The notes beneath the pieces are model-generated. The model was not told where the DNA came from and searched no databases. It saw only the letters and a program-made list of their open reading frames with translations. Source: Chitinophaga pinensis (GTDB taxonomy: Bacteria; Bacteroidota; Bacteroidia; NS11-12g; UBA955). Taken from it: DNA of 64,000 nt. A program made the position numbers and the translations under genes. Positions 1 through 8,124 of this stretch are shown here, piece by piece; the first letter of the stretch is position 1; each line of letters starts with the position of its first letter. The DNA is taken from assembly GCA_945871905.1 (NCBI GenBank), contig CAMBXL010000003.1, forward strand, positions 62,001-126,000, read 5' to 3'.

Positions 1-1
1 C

Positions 2-109
2 GCCCGACAAACCGCTGTTCCCTTTTACCTCAAACTCAATTATACCATCCAAGGAAGCGAATTTACAGAAGTGGGCATTCCTCACTCAAAAATGGCAAAA
101 CAACTGTAA
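2..109 (+). CDS. C-terminal end of a GNAT-family (ElaA-like) N-acetyltransferase, 5' truncated by window edge
   Basis: The first 36 codons form an open frame ending in TAA at 107-109. The translated tail contains AVPFYLKLNY and GIPHSKMAK, which match the last strand and C-terminus of GNAT acetyltransferases of the ElaA type, where a 'FYxxxGF' helix is followed by 'GIPHxxM'. The acetyl-CoA binding P-loop lies outside the window, so substrate cannot be judged. It reads towards the M16 protease gene but is separated from it by about 100 bases with a promoter box, so the two are probably not co-transcribed. The family assignment rests on a short tail only. Confidence 0.6.
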   Translation, partial: ARQTAVPFYLKLNYTIQGSEFTEVGIPHSKMAKQL

Positions 110-181
110 GTAATCTTCTGCTATTTTAGATAAACAAGCGTATTTCTCTGTAAATTAATTTTCAAAACCTTATTTTTTATC

Positions 182-189
182 TATTTTTG
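182..189 (+). promoter_or_regulatory. -7 promoter box (TATTTTTG) of the M16 protease gene
   Basis: TATTTTTG fits the Bacteroidota -7 consensus TAnnTTTG. It overlaps the upstream TTG codon at 187, which argues that translation begins at the ATG at 211. No clear -33 TTTG is seen at the usual distance. Confidence 0.55.
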
Positions 190-210
190 AAATCCTTTTT
201 ATTCATCAAA

Positions 211-3135
211 ATGAACAAATTTTTATTAATCTGCTTTGTATTGCTTGGTTTTCAAGTCAATTCACAAACCCGCTATTCTACCTACGGTAAAACATCGAAC
301 GGAAAATACACCTATACCAAAGTGGCAAACGACCCAACTGGTGCAAGATGGTATGTCCTTCCCAACGGACTTACTGTTATTTTATCTGTAAACAAAGAAC
401 AACCAAGTGTTCAAACATTAATTGCCGTAAAAGCAGGTAGCAAAAATGACCCTGCCGACAATACCGGATTAGCCCATTACTTGGAACACCTTTTATTTAA
501 AGGTACCGACCAATATGGCACTCAAGATTATGCCAAAGAAAGTATTTACTTGAAACAAATAGACCAACTTTACGAAAAATACAATCAAACGAAAGATGAA
601 AAATTGAGAACTTCTATCTACAGACAAATAGACAGTATCAGTAGCATTGCTTCACAATTCAGTATTGCCAATGAATACGACAAAGTTTGTCAGTCAATAG
701 GTGCACAAGGGACCAATGCTTTTACTAGTGTTGAACAAACAGTGTATGTTAACAATATCCCTTCTAACAGAATACACCAATGGGTACAATTGGAGGCTGA
801 AAGATACCGTCAACCAGTATTCAGATTATTTCACACTGAACTAGAAGCTGTTTACGAAGAAAAAAATATTTCATTGGACAACGACATGAGCAAAGTTTAC
901 GAGGGTTTATTTGCCAGTTTGTTTCGCCAACATCCTTATGGAACTCAAACAACTATTGGTACAGTTGATCATTTAAAAAACCCTTCTTTGGTCAAAATTA
1001 GAGAGTATTACAACACCTATTATGTTCCTAATAACATGGCAATTATAATGGTAGGCGATTTTAACCCTGATGAGTTAATTGAAATGATAGACGAACATTT
1101 TTCGTACATGAAACCTTCCACAGTTCCAGAATTTAAGTCCCCAATAGAATATCCAAGAGGTCGCCCTGACAGCATTTCAATTACTGGACCAGATGAAGCA
1201 AGCCTGGTGATGGGATGGCGTTTTGACGGTATTTCGAGCAGAGAAGCATTAATGGTAAGAGTTATTGATTTGTTATTAAGCAATAGCAAAGCTGGTTTGA
1301 TAGATTTGAACTTGGTGAAACAACAAAAAGCATTGAATGCTGGATGTTCGCCTGAATTTATGAAAGATTATTCTGTTCACTTATTTTATGGTTCTCCCAA
1401 ACAAGGTCAGTCATTGGAGGAATTAAGAGAACTGATTTTATCACAAATTGAAAAAATTAAAAAAGGCGAATTTGATGATGAATTACTAAAAGGGATTATT
1501 ACCAATAACATGGTTGACGAAATTAAAAAATATGAACAGTATGAAAGTGTTGCCTACTCCTTATTAGATGCTTTTGTTACCGACCGCAAATGGATAGATG
1601 TGTTGAATGACAATTTCAAAATGAGCATTGTAACTAAACAGGAAATAATGGACTTTGCCAATGAATATTACAACAATGGTTATAGCGTTATATACAAACG
1701 TACAGGTGAAAAACCCAAAATTGCAAAAATAGAAAAACCTGCTATTACCGAAGTGTCGCTCAACAGAGATAAAACTTCTTTATTTGTCAATGATTTATTG
1801 AGCGAAGAAGCGGATTCTATGCTTCCTGTTTTTGTAGATTACCAACAAAGTTTACAAACAGAAAAAATTGCTGGTCTAGATTTTTATTACAAAAAGAATG
1901 AAGACAATCAGTTGTTTACATTGTATTATGTTTTAGACATGGGACGTTTTAACAACAAAAAAATGCCTTTAGCAATTGAGTATTTGCAATACATAGGAAC
2001 CGACAAATACAAAGCAGATGAAATTAGTAAAAAGTTTTACCAATTGGCTTGTAATTATGGTGTTTCTGCAGGCGACAAAAGAAGTTACATTTACTTAAGC
2101 GGACCTCAACAAAACTTTAAAGAAGCTTTAACCCTATTCGAGCATTTATTGAGCAATGCTAAAGGAGACAATCAAGCATTAAAAGATTACATTGAAAGTA
2201 TTAAAAAATCGAGAGAAGACGAAAAACTCAACAAAAGAGCGATTGCTTCAGCTCTGAGCACTTATGCCCTTTATGGCAAAAACAATCCAAAAACATACTT
2301 ACTTAATAACGCTGAGTTAAATGCACTTACTGCACCTGAACTAATAAGTATTATTAAAAGTTTGAACCAATACAAGCACCATATTTTCTATTACGGTCCT
2401 GAGGAAAAAACGATCGCAGCCCAAACCATTACTCAACTGCATGTTGTGCCAAAACAGTTCCTTATTATTCCTCCGGCTATTGTTTTTAAACCACAAGTGC
2501 AAACCAAAAACATGGTGTACTTTACACATTATGAAATGGTTCAAGCCGAAATCAATTGGCGCAGCTCTTTGGGTGAGTTTAACATCAGTCAAGTTCCTGC
2601 AATTAGAGCGTTCAATGAATATTTTGGTGGCGGCATGAGCAGTGTTGTTTTTCAGGAAATCAGAGAATCTCGCGCCTTGGCATATTCTACTTATGCCTAC
2701 TACAATCAATCGATGGAAAAAGGAAAAAACGACTTATTGATAGCTTATGTAGGAACGCAAGCAGACAAATTACACGATGCCATTAAAACCATGAATGGTT
2801 TATTGAGTAATATGCCTGAAAATGAAGAAAGTTTCAACCAAGCAAAAGCCTCTATTTTAAGTTCAATAGAAGCCGAGCGTATCAACAAAACCAATTTATT
2901 CTTCAGATATTTAAGTGCAATTGACATGGGAATTGATTATGACTACAGAAAAATGGTTTATGAATCTATTCAAAAAATGACCTTCAATGACATTAAGCAA
3001 CTGCATGAACAAGCTGTTAAGAACGCAAAATGGTCGATGGCGATTGTTGGCTCAAAAGACAAAATAAAAGAAGCCGATTTACGTCAATATGGCGAATTCA
3101 AATCGTTGACTTTAGAAGAAATTTTCGGGTACTAA
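211..3135 (+). CDS. M16 (insulinase-type) zinc metallopeptidase, secreted/periplasmic
   Basis: Large protein of about 974 residues with the duplicated M16 architecture (two active-type plus two inactive-type halves). The inverted zinc motif HxxEH is seen as HYLEH at about residues 89-93, and the distal glutamate region ELEAVYEEKN follows about 75-120 residues later. The C-terminal half keeps the 'FNEYFGGGMSSVVFQEIRE' signature of the second M16 domain. An in-frame TTG exists at 187, but the ATG at 211 starts a clean signal peptide (MNKFLLICFVLLGFQVNS) and lies just after the promoter box, so it is preferred. Family members degrade peptides in the periplasm. A strong hairpin terminator follows, so it is probably a single-gene unit. 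Confidence 0.93.
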   Translation: MNKFLLICFVLLGFQVNSQTRYSTYGKTSNGKYTYTKVANDPTGARWYVLPNGLTVILSVNKEQPSVQTLIAVKAGSKNDPADNTGLAHYLEHLLFKGTDQYGTQDYAKESIYLKQIDQLYEKYNQTKDEKLRTSIYRQIDSISSIASQFSIANEYDKVCQSIGAQGTNAFTSVEQTVYVNNIPSNRIHQWVQLEAERYRQPVFRLFHTELEAVYEEKNISLDNDMSKVYEGLFASLFRQHPYGTQTTIGTVDHLKNPSLVKIREYYNTYYVPNNMAIIMVGDFNPDELIEMIDEHFSYMKPSTVPEFKSPIEYPRGRPDSISITGPDEASLVMGWRFDGISSREALMVRVIDLLLSNSKAGLIDLNLVKQQKALNAGCSPEFMKDYSVHLFYGSPKQGQSLEELRELILSQIEKIKKGEFDDELLKGIITNNMVDEIKKYEQYESVAYSLLDAFVTDRKWIDVLNDNFKMSIVTKQEIMDFANEYYNNGYSVIYKRTGEKPKIAKIEKPAITEVSLNRDKTSLFVNDLLSEEADSMLPVFVDYQQSLQTEKIAGLDFYYKKNEDNQLFTLYYVLDMGRFNNKKMPLAIEYLQYIGTDKYKADEISKKFYQLACNYGVSAGDKRSYIYLSGPQQNFKEALTLFEHLLSNAKGDNQALKDYIESIKKSREDEKLNKRAIASALSTYALYGKNNPKTYLLNNAELNALTAPELISIIKSLNQYKHHIFYYGPEEKTIAAQTITQLHVVPKQFLIIPPAIVFKPQVQTKNMVYFTHYEMVQAEINWRSSLGEFNISQVPAIRAFNEYFGGGMSSVVFQEIRESRALAYSTYAYYNQSMEKGKNDLLIAYVGTQADKLHDAIKTMNGLLSNMPENEESFNQAKASILSSIEAERINKTNLFFRYLSAIDMGIDYDYRKMVYESIQKMTFNDIKQLHEQAVKNAKWSMAIVGSKDKIKEADLRQYGEFKSLTLEEIFGY

Positions 3136-3165
3136 TACCCCTAAAGAATTTTATTGTACCTGTTT

Positions 3166-3202
3166 TAAAAAGGGATTTAACTAAGCATTAAATCCCTTTT
3201 TT
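3166..3202 (+). terminator. Rho-independent terminator after the M16 gene
   Basis: A perfect stem of about 13 bp (AAAAGGGATTTAA and its complement) with a 7-base loop is followed by a T run, 30 bases after the stop codon. Confidence 0.85.
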
Positions 3203-3368
3203 ATTCTCCAATTTAAGTATTAGAAATTCGTTATTAGAGTTAAATATCAAAAAATCAGCTTATTGTATATTGAAAAGCATCCACATTGTCGGATGGTTAA
3301 GAAAAACAATAATTAGCAAATTTGAAGAGATTTAGCTTGCAATAGAATGTCTAGTGCTTAGTTTGGGT

Positions 3369-4733
3369 TTACCCAAAAAGGTATTCAAAAGCTTCTTCTA
3401 CTTTTCCTATTTGGATAATTTTTATTTGGTAAGATTTCAGGTCGATCCCTTTATTGTACTTTGAAATCATTATTTCTTTGAACCCTAATTTTTGGGCTTC
3501 TGAAATCCTTTGTTCGATTCTTGAAACCGCTCTAACTTCCCCACTTAAACCAATTTCTGCCGAAAAAGCGATATGAGAATTGATAGGTACATTTTGGTAC
3601 GACGATAAAACGGCGGCAACGATTCCCAAATCCAATCCGGGGTCTTCGAGTTTCATTCCCCCTGCAATGTTTACAAACACGTCTTTTACTCCCAATTGGA
3701 AACCACATCGTTTTTCGAGAACGGCCAAAAGCATACTTAACCTCCTTAAATCAAAACCATTACTAGTACGCTGAGGGGTTCCATAAACAGCAGAACTAAC
3801 CAAAGATTGGGTTTCTAATAAGATGGGGCGAATACCTTCTACGGCGCAACTGATGGTAATACCACTCAATAATTCTTCACGCTCAGAAATCAAAATTTCC
3901 GAAGGATTTTCGATTTCACGAAGTCCATCCCCACGCATTTCGTAGATGCCTATTTCGCTTGCCGAACCAAATCGGTTTTTCAGCGTACGTAAAATTCTGT
4001 AATTGTAATGGCGGTCGCCTTCAAATTGCAAAACAGTATCCACCATGTGTTCCAAAACCTTAGGACCTGCAATATTTCCGTCTTTATTGATATGACCGAT
4101 TAAAAAAACTGGAATACCGGTTGACTTGGCAAAACGAAGCAGTTCTGCTGTGGCATATTTTATTTGACTGATACTTCCGGGAGGAGAATCGATAGAATCG
4201 CTTGAGAGTGTTTGTACAGAATCCACGATTAACAACTCAGGACTGCTTTTTTGCAAAAAGGAAATGAGATTTTCGAGAGATGTTTCGCACATAACATAGC
4301 AGTTTTGGTTCGTGATACCGATACGTTCGGCACGCATCTTTAACTGCGATTCACTTTCTTCACCACTGATGTAAAGGACATGTTGGTTTATTTTTAGTGC
4401 CAATTGCAGCAGAAGGGTTGATTTTCCAATTCCCGGTTCACCACCAATAAGCGTAATAGAACCAGAAACGAGACCACCGCCAAGTACGCGATTTAATTCA
4501 CTATCGGGCAAAAGAGTTCTGGTTTCAGAACCTTTTTCAATTTCCTGCATTTGAATGGCTTTGGTGGGAGTTCCACTTTCCGATTTGTTCCATAATTTTT
4601 TAGAATGGTCGGTTTTATTGACAATTTCCTCTGTAAAACTATTCCATTCCTCACATGAGGGACATTTCCCTAACCATTTTGTCGCAGAGTATCCACAATT
4701 CTTACAAAAATATTTAACAGTAGATTTTGTCAT
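3369..4733 (-). CDS. radA: DNA repair protein RadA
   Basis: 454 residues, the usual RadA length. In order it shows an N-terminal C4 zinc finger (CKNCG at about 10-14 and CPSC at about 24-27), a RecA-like ATPase with Walker A GGEPGIGKST at about 97-106, the RadA-specific KNRFG motif near residue 255, and a C-terminal Lon-protease-like domain. RadA promotes branch migration of recombination intermediates and helps process stalled forks in the cytoplasm. The ATG at 4733 directly precedes the zinc finger, so the start is secure. The gene stands alone on the minus strand, divergent from the ExbB operon; a near-consensus box with one base less spacing lies upstream but is not convincing. Confidence 0.96.
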   Translation of the reverse strand: MTKSTVKYFCKNCGYSATKWLGKCPSCEEWNSFTEEIVNKTDHSKKLWNKSESGTPTKAIQMQEIEKGSETRTLLPDSELNRVLGGGLVSGSITLIGGEPGIGKSTLLLQLALKINQHVLYISGEESESQLKMRAERIGITNQNCYVMCETSLENLISFLQKSSPELLIVDSVQTLSSDSIDSPPGSISQIKYATAELLRFAKSTGIPVFLIGHINKDGNIAGPKVLEHMVDTVLQFEGDRHYNYRILRTLKNRFGSASEIGIYEMRGDGLREIENPSEILISEREELLSGITISCAVEGIRPILLETQSLVSSAVYGTPQRTSNGFDLRRLSMLLAVLEKRCGFQLGVKDVFVNIAGGMKLEDPGLDLGIVAAVLSSYQNVPINSHIAFSAEIGLSGEVRAVSRIEQRISEAQKLGFKEIMISKYNKGIDLKSYQIKIIQIGKVEEAFEYLFG

Positions 4734-4845
4734 AAGTATGTCACAAATTAACGAATTTGTAAGGTAGAAATAAAAATTATCGTTAAAAAGATGAAAAAAA
4801 AGAAAGATTTAACTAATATTTAATTTAGATTGTGGAATATTTTAA

Positions 4846-4853
4846 TATTTTTG
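4846..4853 (+). promoter_or_regulatory. -7 promoter box (TATTTTTG) of the ExbB/ExbD operon
   Basis: TATTTTTG about 29 bases before the ATG of the first TonB-system gene. The expected start site falls near 4857, giving an A-rich leader of about 25 bases with no Shine-Dalgarno sequence. Confidence 0.55.
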
Positions 4854-4881
4854 CAGTCTCATTAATAGAAAATAAAAAAAA

Positions 4882-5694
4882 ATGAAAAAATTATTCGCCT
4901 TAATTCTTGGAATTAGCTTGTTTAGCAGTAACATGAGTTCATTAATGGCTCAAACACCACCTGCACCTGCCACAGAAGAAACTACACCTGACACCAATGT
5001 TAAAACAGAGGCTGTTGCAACTGAAGCCCCAGCAAAAGAAGAGAAAAAAGCAGAAGCACCATCAGGACACCAAGTAATCAAAAACAAATTCATCGAGGGA
5101 GATCCAATTTGGATGGCACCGGTATTAATTTGTATGCTTATCGGTTTAGCTATTGTTATTGAAAGAATCATCTCTTTATTCTTAATGGGCATTAACACTC
5201 AAAAATTTGTAAGTAGAGTTGAAGAACTTTTACGTACAAAAGGTGTTGAAGCTGCAAAAGAAGAGTGCAGAAACACAAAAGGCCCTATCGCTAGTATCTA
5301 TTACCAAGGTTTAGACAGAGTAGACGAAGGTATTGAAAAAGTAGATGCAGCAGTTCAATCTTATGGTTCAGTTCAAATGGGACAATTAGAAAAAGGGATG
5401 GTTTGGATTTCATTGTTCATTGCATTAGCACCGATGTTAGGATTCTTAGGAACGGTTGTAGGTATGATTTATGCATTTGATATGATTGCTGCAGCAGGTG
5501 ATATTTCTCCAACAATTGTTGCGAGTGGTATTAAAGTGGCTTTGTTAACAACAGTTGCTGGTTTGATTGTTGCTATTATCCTACAAATTTTCTATAACTT
5601 ATTATTGTCTAAAATAGACAGTATCGCTAACGAAATGGAAGATGCTTCTATCTCATTAACTGATATGTTAATCAAAAATAAAATTGTAAAATAA
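4882..5694 (+). CDS. exbB: MotA/TolQ/ExbB proton-channel family protein with N-terminal signal-like extension
   Basis: 270 residues. The C-terminal two thirds carry the MotA/TolQ/ExbB fold: a first membrane segment at about 75-100, a cytoplasmic loop, and a pair of segments around 'IALAPMLGFLGTVVGM' and 'VASGIKVALLTTVAGLIVAI', the hallmark ExbB region. With ExbD it forms the proton-motive-force motor that energises TonB-dependent outer-membrane uptake or related envelope work. Unusually, the N-terminus looks like a signal peptide (MKKLFALILGISLFSSNM ending LMAQ) followed by about 40 residues rich in Ala, Pro, Thr, Glu and Lys before the first channel segment. It is first in a four-gene operon with gaps of 5, 3 and 18 bases. 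Confidence 0.93.
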   Translation: MKKLFALILGISLFSSNMSSLMAQTPPAPATEETTPDTNVKTEAVATEAPAKEEKKAEAPSGHQVIKNKFIEGDPIWMAPVLICMLIGLAIVIERIISLFLMGINTQKFVSRVEELLRTKGVEAAKEECRNTKGPIASIYYQGLDRVDEGIEKVDAAVQSYGSVQMGQLEKGMVWISLFIALAPMLGFLGTVVGMIYAFDMIAAAGDISPTIVASGIKVALLTTVAGLIVAIILQIFYNLLLSKIDSIANEMEDASISLTDMLIKNKIVK

Positions 5695-5699
5695 GCAAT

Positions 5700-6128
5700 A
5701 TGAACAAACTGAGTAAAAATATTTTTTACGCTGTCACTATCGGCTTGTCAGTCATATTAACGATGATGATATTAATAGCTGGTAATAACGATGTTGACAT
5801 GCCTGTTGGATTAGGAATGATACTTATGTACATATTACTGGTTGTTACTCTTTTATCTTCAGTTGCTTTAGCTGTAAAAAGTTTGATTCAAAAACCAAAA
5901 TCAGCTATGATGTTCATGGTTGGTTTGGGTATTTTAACTGTTTTAACAGTCATTGGATACTTTTCAGACAGTGCTGTATTGCAGACAAATTGGGCTGAGT
6001 TTGGAGTAGACACTGTATTTTATTCAAGAATGATTGGTGGTAGTATTATTGCAACTTATATCATTTTAGTTGGTGCAGTTGCTTTAACTTTCTTTGCTTC
6101 AATCAGAGACTTTATTAAAAGATTCTAA
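5700..6128 (+). CDS. Four-helix integral membrane protein in the ExbB/ExbD operon
   Basis: 142 residues, nearly all in four predicted transmembrane segments (about 8-28, 36-58, 69-89 and 113-137). No enzymatic motif is visible. It starts 5 bases after exbB and ends 3 bases before the first exbD, so it is very likely translated with them. A small membrane gene at this place between exbB and exbD is a recurring Bacteroidota arrangement, but I know of no established function. An accessory subunit of the proton-channel motor is an inference from position. Confidence 0.75.
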   Translation: MNKLSKNIFYAVTIGLSVILTMMILIAGNNDVDMPVGLGMILMYILLVVTLLSSVALAVKSLIQKPKSAMMFMVGLGILTVLTVIGYFSDSAVLQTNWAEFGVDTVFYSRMIGGSIIATYIILVGAVALTFFASIRDFIKRF

Positions 6129-6131
6129 ACC

Positions 6132-6686
6132 ATGGCTAGAACTTCAAGAAAATTACCAGAAATTAACGCAGGTTCGATGGCTGATATCGCCTTCTTACTT
6201 CTTATTTTCTTTTTGGTAACCACAAGTATTGACAGTGACAAAGGTATTCCTATTAAACTTCCACCAAAATTAGACGAGAATCAACCGGATCCTCCTACCA
6301 TCAAAGCAAGAAATATATATGAAGTTTTAATCAACGCGAATAATCAATTGCTTGTTGAAAATAATTGGATGAACATCGTGGATTTAACAGAAAGCACTAA
6401 AAAATTTATTTCAAATAATGGTGTTGACGAAAATTTAAGTGAAAATCCAGATAAGGCTGTTATTTCATTGAAAAATGACAAAGGCACTTCATATGGTGTT
6501 TACATTATGGTTCAAAACGAGTTGAAACGCGCCTACAATGAATTGCGTGATGAATATGCTTTAAATCAATACGGTTCTACCTATGCTGAGTTAGGAAAAG
6601 GAAGTAAACAACAACAAGAAGTTGCTAAAAAATATCCGCAAAAAATTTCAGAAGCTGAACCAGAAAATGCTTTCGATTTAAAATAA
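6132..6686 (+). CDS. exbD: ExbD/TolR family biopolymer transport protein (first copy)
   Basis: 184 residues. The N-terminus is cytoplasmic and is followed by one transmembrane helix with the invariant acidic residue in '[18 protein letters not shown]' (Asp19), the proton-carrying site of ExbD/TolR. The rest is a periplasmic domain, somewhat longer than in ExbD of Proteobacteria, with a Gln/Lys-rich tail. It works with the ExbB-like channel encoded just upstream. The ATG is 3 bases after the preceding stop codon. It differs from the second ExbD copy in its longer periplasmic part, which suggests the two copies have distinct partners or form a heteromeric complex. Confidence 0.92.
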   Translation: MARTSRKLPEINAGSMADIAFLLLIFFLVTTSIDSDKGIPIKLPPKLDENQPDPPTIKARNIYEVLINANNQLLVENNWMNIVDLTESTKKFISNNGVDENLSENPDKAVISLKNDKGTSYGVYIMVQNELKRAYNELRDEYALNQYGSTYAELGKGSKQQQEVAKKYPQKISEAEPENAFDLK

Positions 6687-6704
6687 AATAATTAAAAACG
6701 ACTA

Positions 6705-7178
6705 ATGGCAAAATTCAAAAAAAGCGGTAGCTCAGATTCACAGAATATTAATACGGCTTCGTTACCAGATATCGTATTTATGTTGTTGTTTTTCTTCATG
6801 GTTGTAACCAAAATGAAAGACGATGAAATAAAAGTTAAAATATCTGTACCGGTTGCTACTGAAGTAACAACACTTGAAAACAAACAAGTGGTAACCTATT
6901 TATACATAGGGAAACCTAAACAACCAGAGATTTTTGGAACCTCTACCCGTTTACAATTAAACGATGCTTTCAAAGACCCTAGATCCATTCCAGTTTGGGT
7001 AGAAGAAGAGAAAAAAAGGTTACCAAGTAATTTAGTTCCATTGTTCACTGTTTCTATCAAAGCTGATAGAGATATTAAAATGGGTATAGTACAAGATGTA
7101 AAGCAAGGTTTAAGAGAAGCAAATGCGCTTAAAATTATCTATTCTACAAACAAAGGAATGGTTAAAACCAAAGATTAA
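6705..7178 (+). CDS. exbD: ExbD/TolR family biopolymer transport protein (second copy)
   Basis: 157 residues with the same plan as the first copy: short cytoplasmic N-terminus, one membrane helix in 'TASLPDIVFMLLFFFMVVTK' with the conserved Asp, then a periplasmic domain ending in the 'VSIKADRDIKMGIVQDV' strand-helix typical of ExbD. It closes the ExbB operon and is followed by a strong terminator 33 bases downstream. Two consecutive ExbD genes behind one ExbB are typical of Bacteroidota TonB systems. Confidence 0.92.
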   Translation: MAKFKKSGSSDSQNINTASLPDIVFMLLFFFMVVTKMKDDEIKVKISVPVATEVTTLENKQVVTYLYIGKPKQPEIFGTSTRLQLNDAFKDPRSIPVWVEEEKKRLPSNLVPLFTVSIKADRDIKMGIVQDVKQGLREANALKIIYSTNKGMVKTKD

Positions 7179-7210
7179 ATTATCTTTAATTTTTCAAAAT
7201 ATTTTAAAAA

Positions 7211-7238
7211 AAGGGTTGAATCATCAACCCTTTTTTTT
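7211..7238 (+). terminator. Terminator of the ExbB/ExbD operon
   Basis: Nine-base stem AAGGGTTGA with its complement, 4-base loop, followed by at least seven T residues, 33 bases after the last ExbD stop codon. Confidence 0.85.
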
Positions 7239-7355
7239 GTGCCTTTATGGATATTGTTTCACTAGTTGCAGTAAAAGGTATATTCGTTTTAAGCTACAGA
7301 ATTGAGCTTTTTTAGGATCGAGAAAGATACAATTAATCACAACTTTAAAGAGTGG

Positions 7356-7988
7356 CTAGTCGAGTGAAAATGTAATTGGAATTCTTAGTTTTGTTCTAAC
7401 TGGCAAACCATTAACCTCTCCTGCTATCCAATAACCACTACTTAAATTAACTATCCTTACTGCTTCATTTACAATGCTTTCGTTAGTACAATTACTAGTT
7501 TCTATATCTGAAACAGTTCCATCTTTATTTACTACAAATGTTACAACAACTTGACATGTAATTTTTTTTTCTATAGCACTTTCAGGATAAATGATGTTAT
7601 TTACTAAAAATTTTTCAAATGTTAGGTTCCCTTTTTTGAAATATGGATTTTGATTTGTTGATTCAACTACGAATGAATTTATTTCTTCATTAATTTCATT
7701 TGATTGAATATGATTTTGTGTTTTTCCATCAAGCAAAGTGTCGTTACCTGAAACTTCATATTTATTTACACGAACAAGTGTTGTACTGTCTGCCGAATTG
7801 TTATTAAAAATAGAATCAATCCATGTTTTAGGACTTTCACTTATTATGGTTTGATTGACTCTATAAAACACATCACTTGTTGTGGTCGTAACTTAATAAT
7901 TTTTGTTTAAAAAAAATTTTGTTGTTGTTGATTGGGCAAGACTTTCAGCGACAAACAATGCAAATACAAGTAGAATAATAAAACGCAT
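7356..7988 (-). pseudogene. TonB C-terminal-domain protein with signal peptide, interrupted by an in-frame TAA
   Basis: Read on the minus strand, an ATG at 7986-7988 opens a signal peptide (MRFIILLVFALFVAESLAQS) and 31 codons later meets TAA at 7893-7895. The same frame then continues without shift to 7356, ending in a TonB_C-like domain: a segment with 'NNIIYPESAIEKKITCQVVV', 'NKDGTVSDIET' and a final 'RTKLRIPITF'. The downstream part could only start by itself at a GTG (7871) without any signal peptide. The simplest reading is one secreted TonB-domain gene (about 210 codons) split by a nonsense codon. Alternatives are a sequencing error or stop read-through. It lies beside the ExbB/ExbD operon but on the other strand. 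Confidence 0.75.
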
Positions 7989-8099
7989 TCTCAATATTAA
8001 AGAGAAGAATTTGATTATCAAAAAATAAAAAAACCATTAGATTGTCATAAATATGTCATTAATTTTTAAATTATTAGGGGATTGTTTAATTTATAGTGT

Positions 8100-8107
8100 T
8101 ATGTTTG
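8100..8107 (+). promoter_or_regulatory. -7 promoter box (TATGTTTG) of the giant secreted protein gene
   Basis: TATGTTTG lies 17 bases before the ATG at 8125. It sits downstream of the earlier in-frame ATG at 8053 and so decides the start in favour of 8125. Confidence 0.5.
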
Positions 8108-8124
8108 TACTAAGTAAATTGTCT

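Noticed and set aside
2341-2709. Long minus-strand frame inside the M16 protease gene
   Set aside because: Lies antisense to a well-supported coding region and has no start signals or family features.
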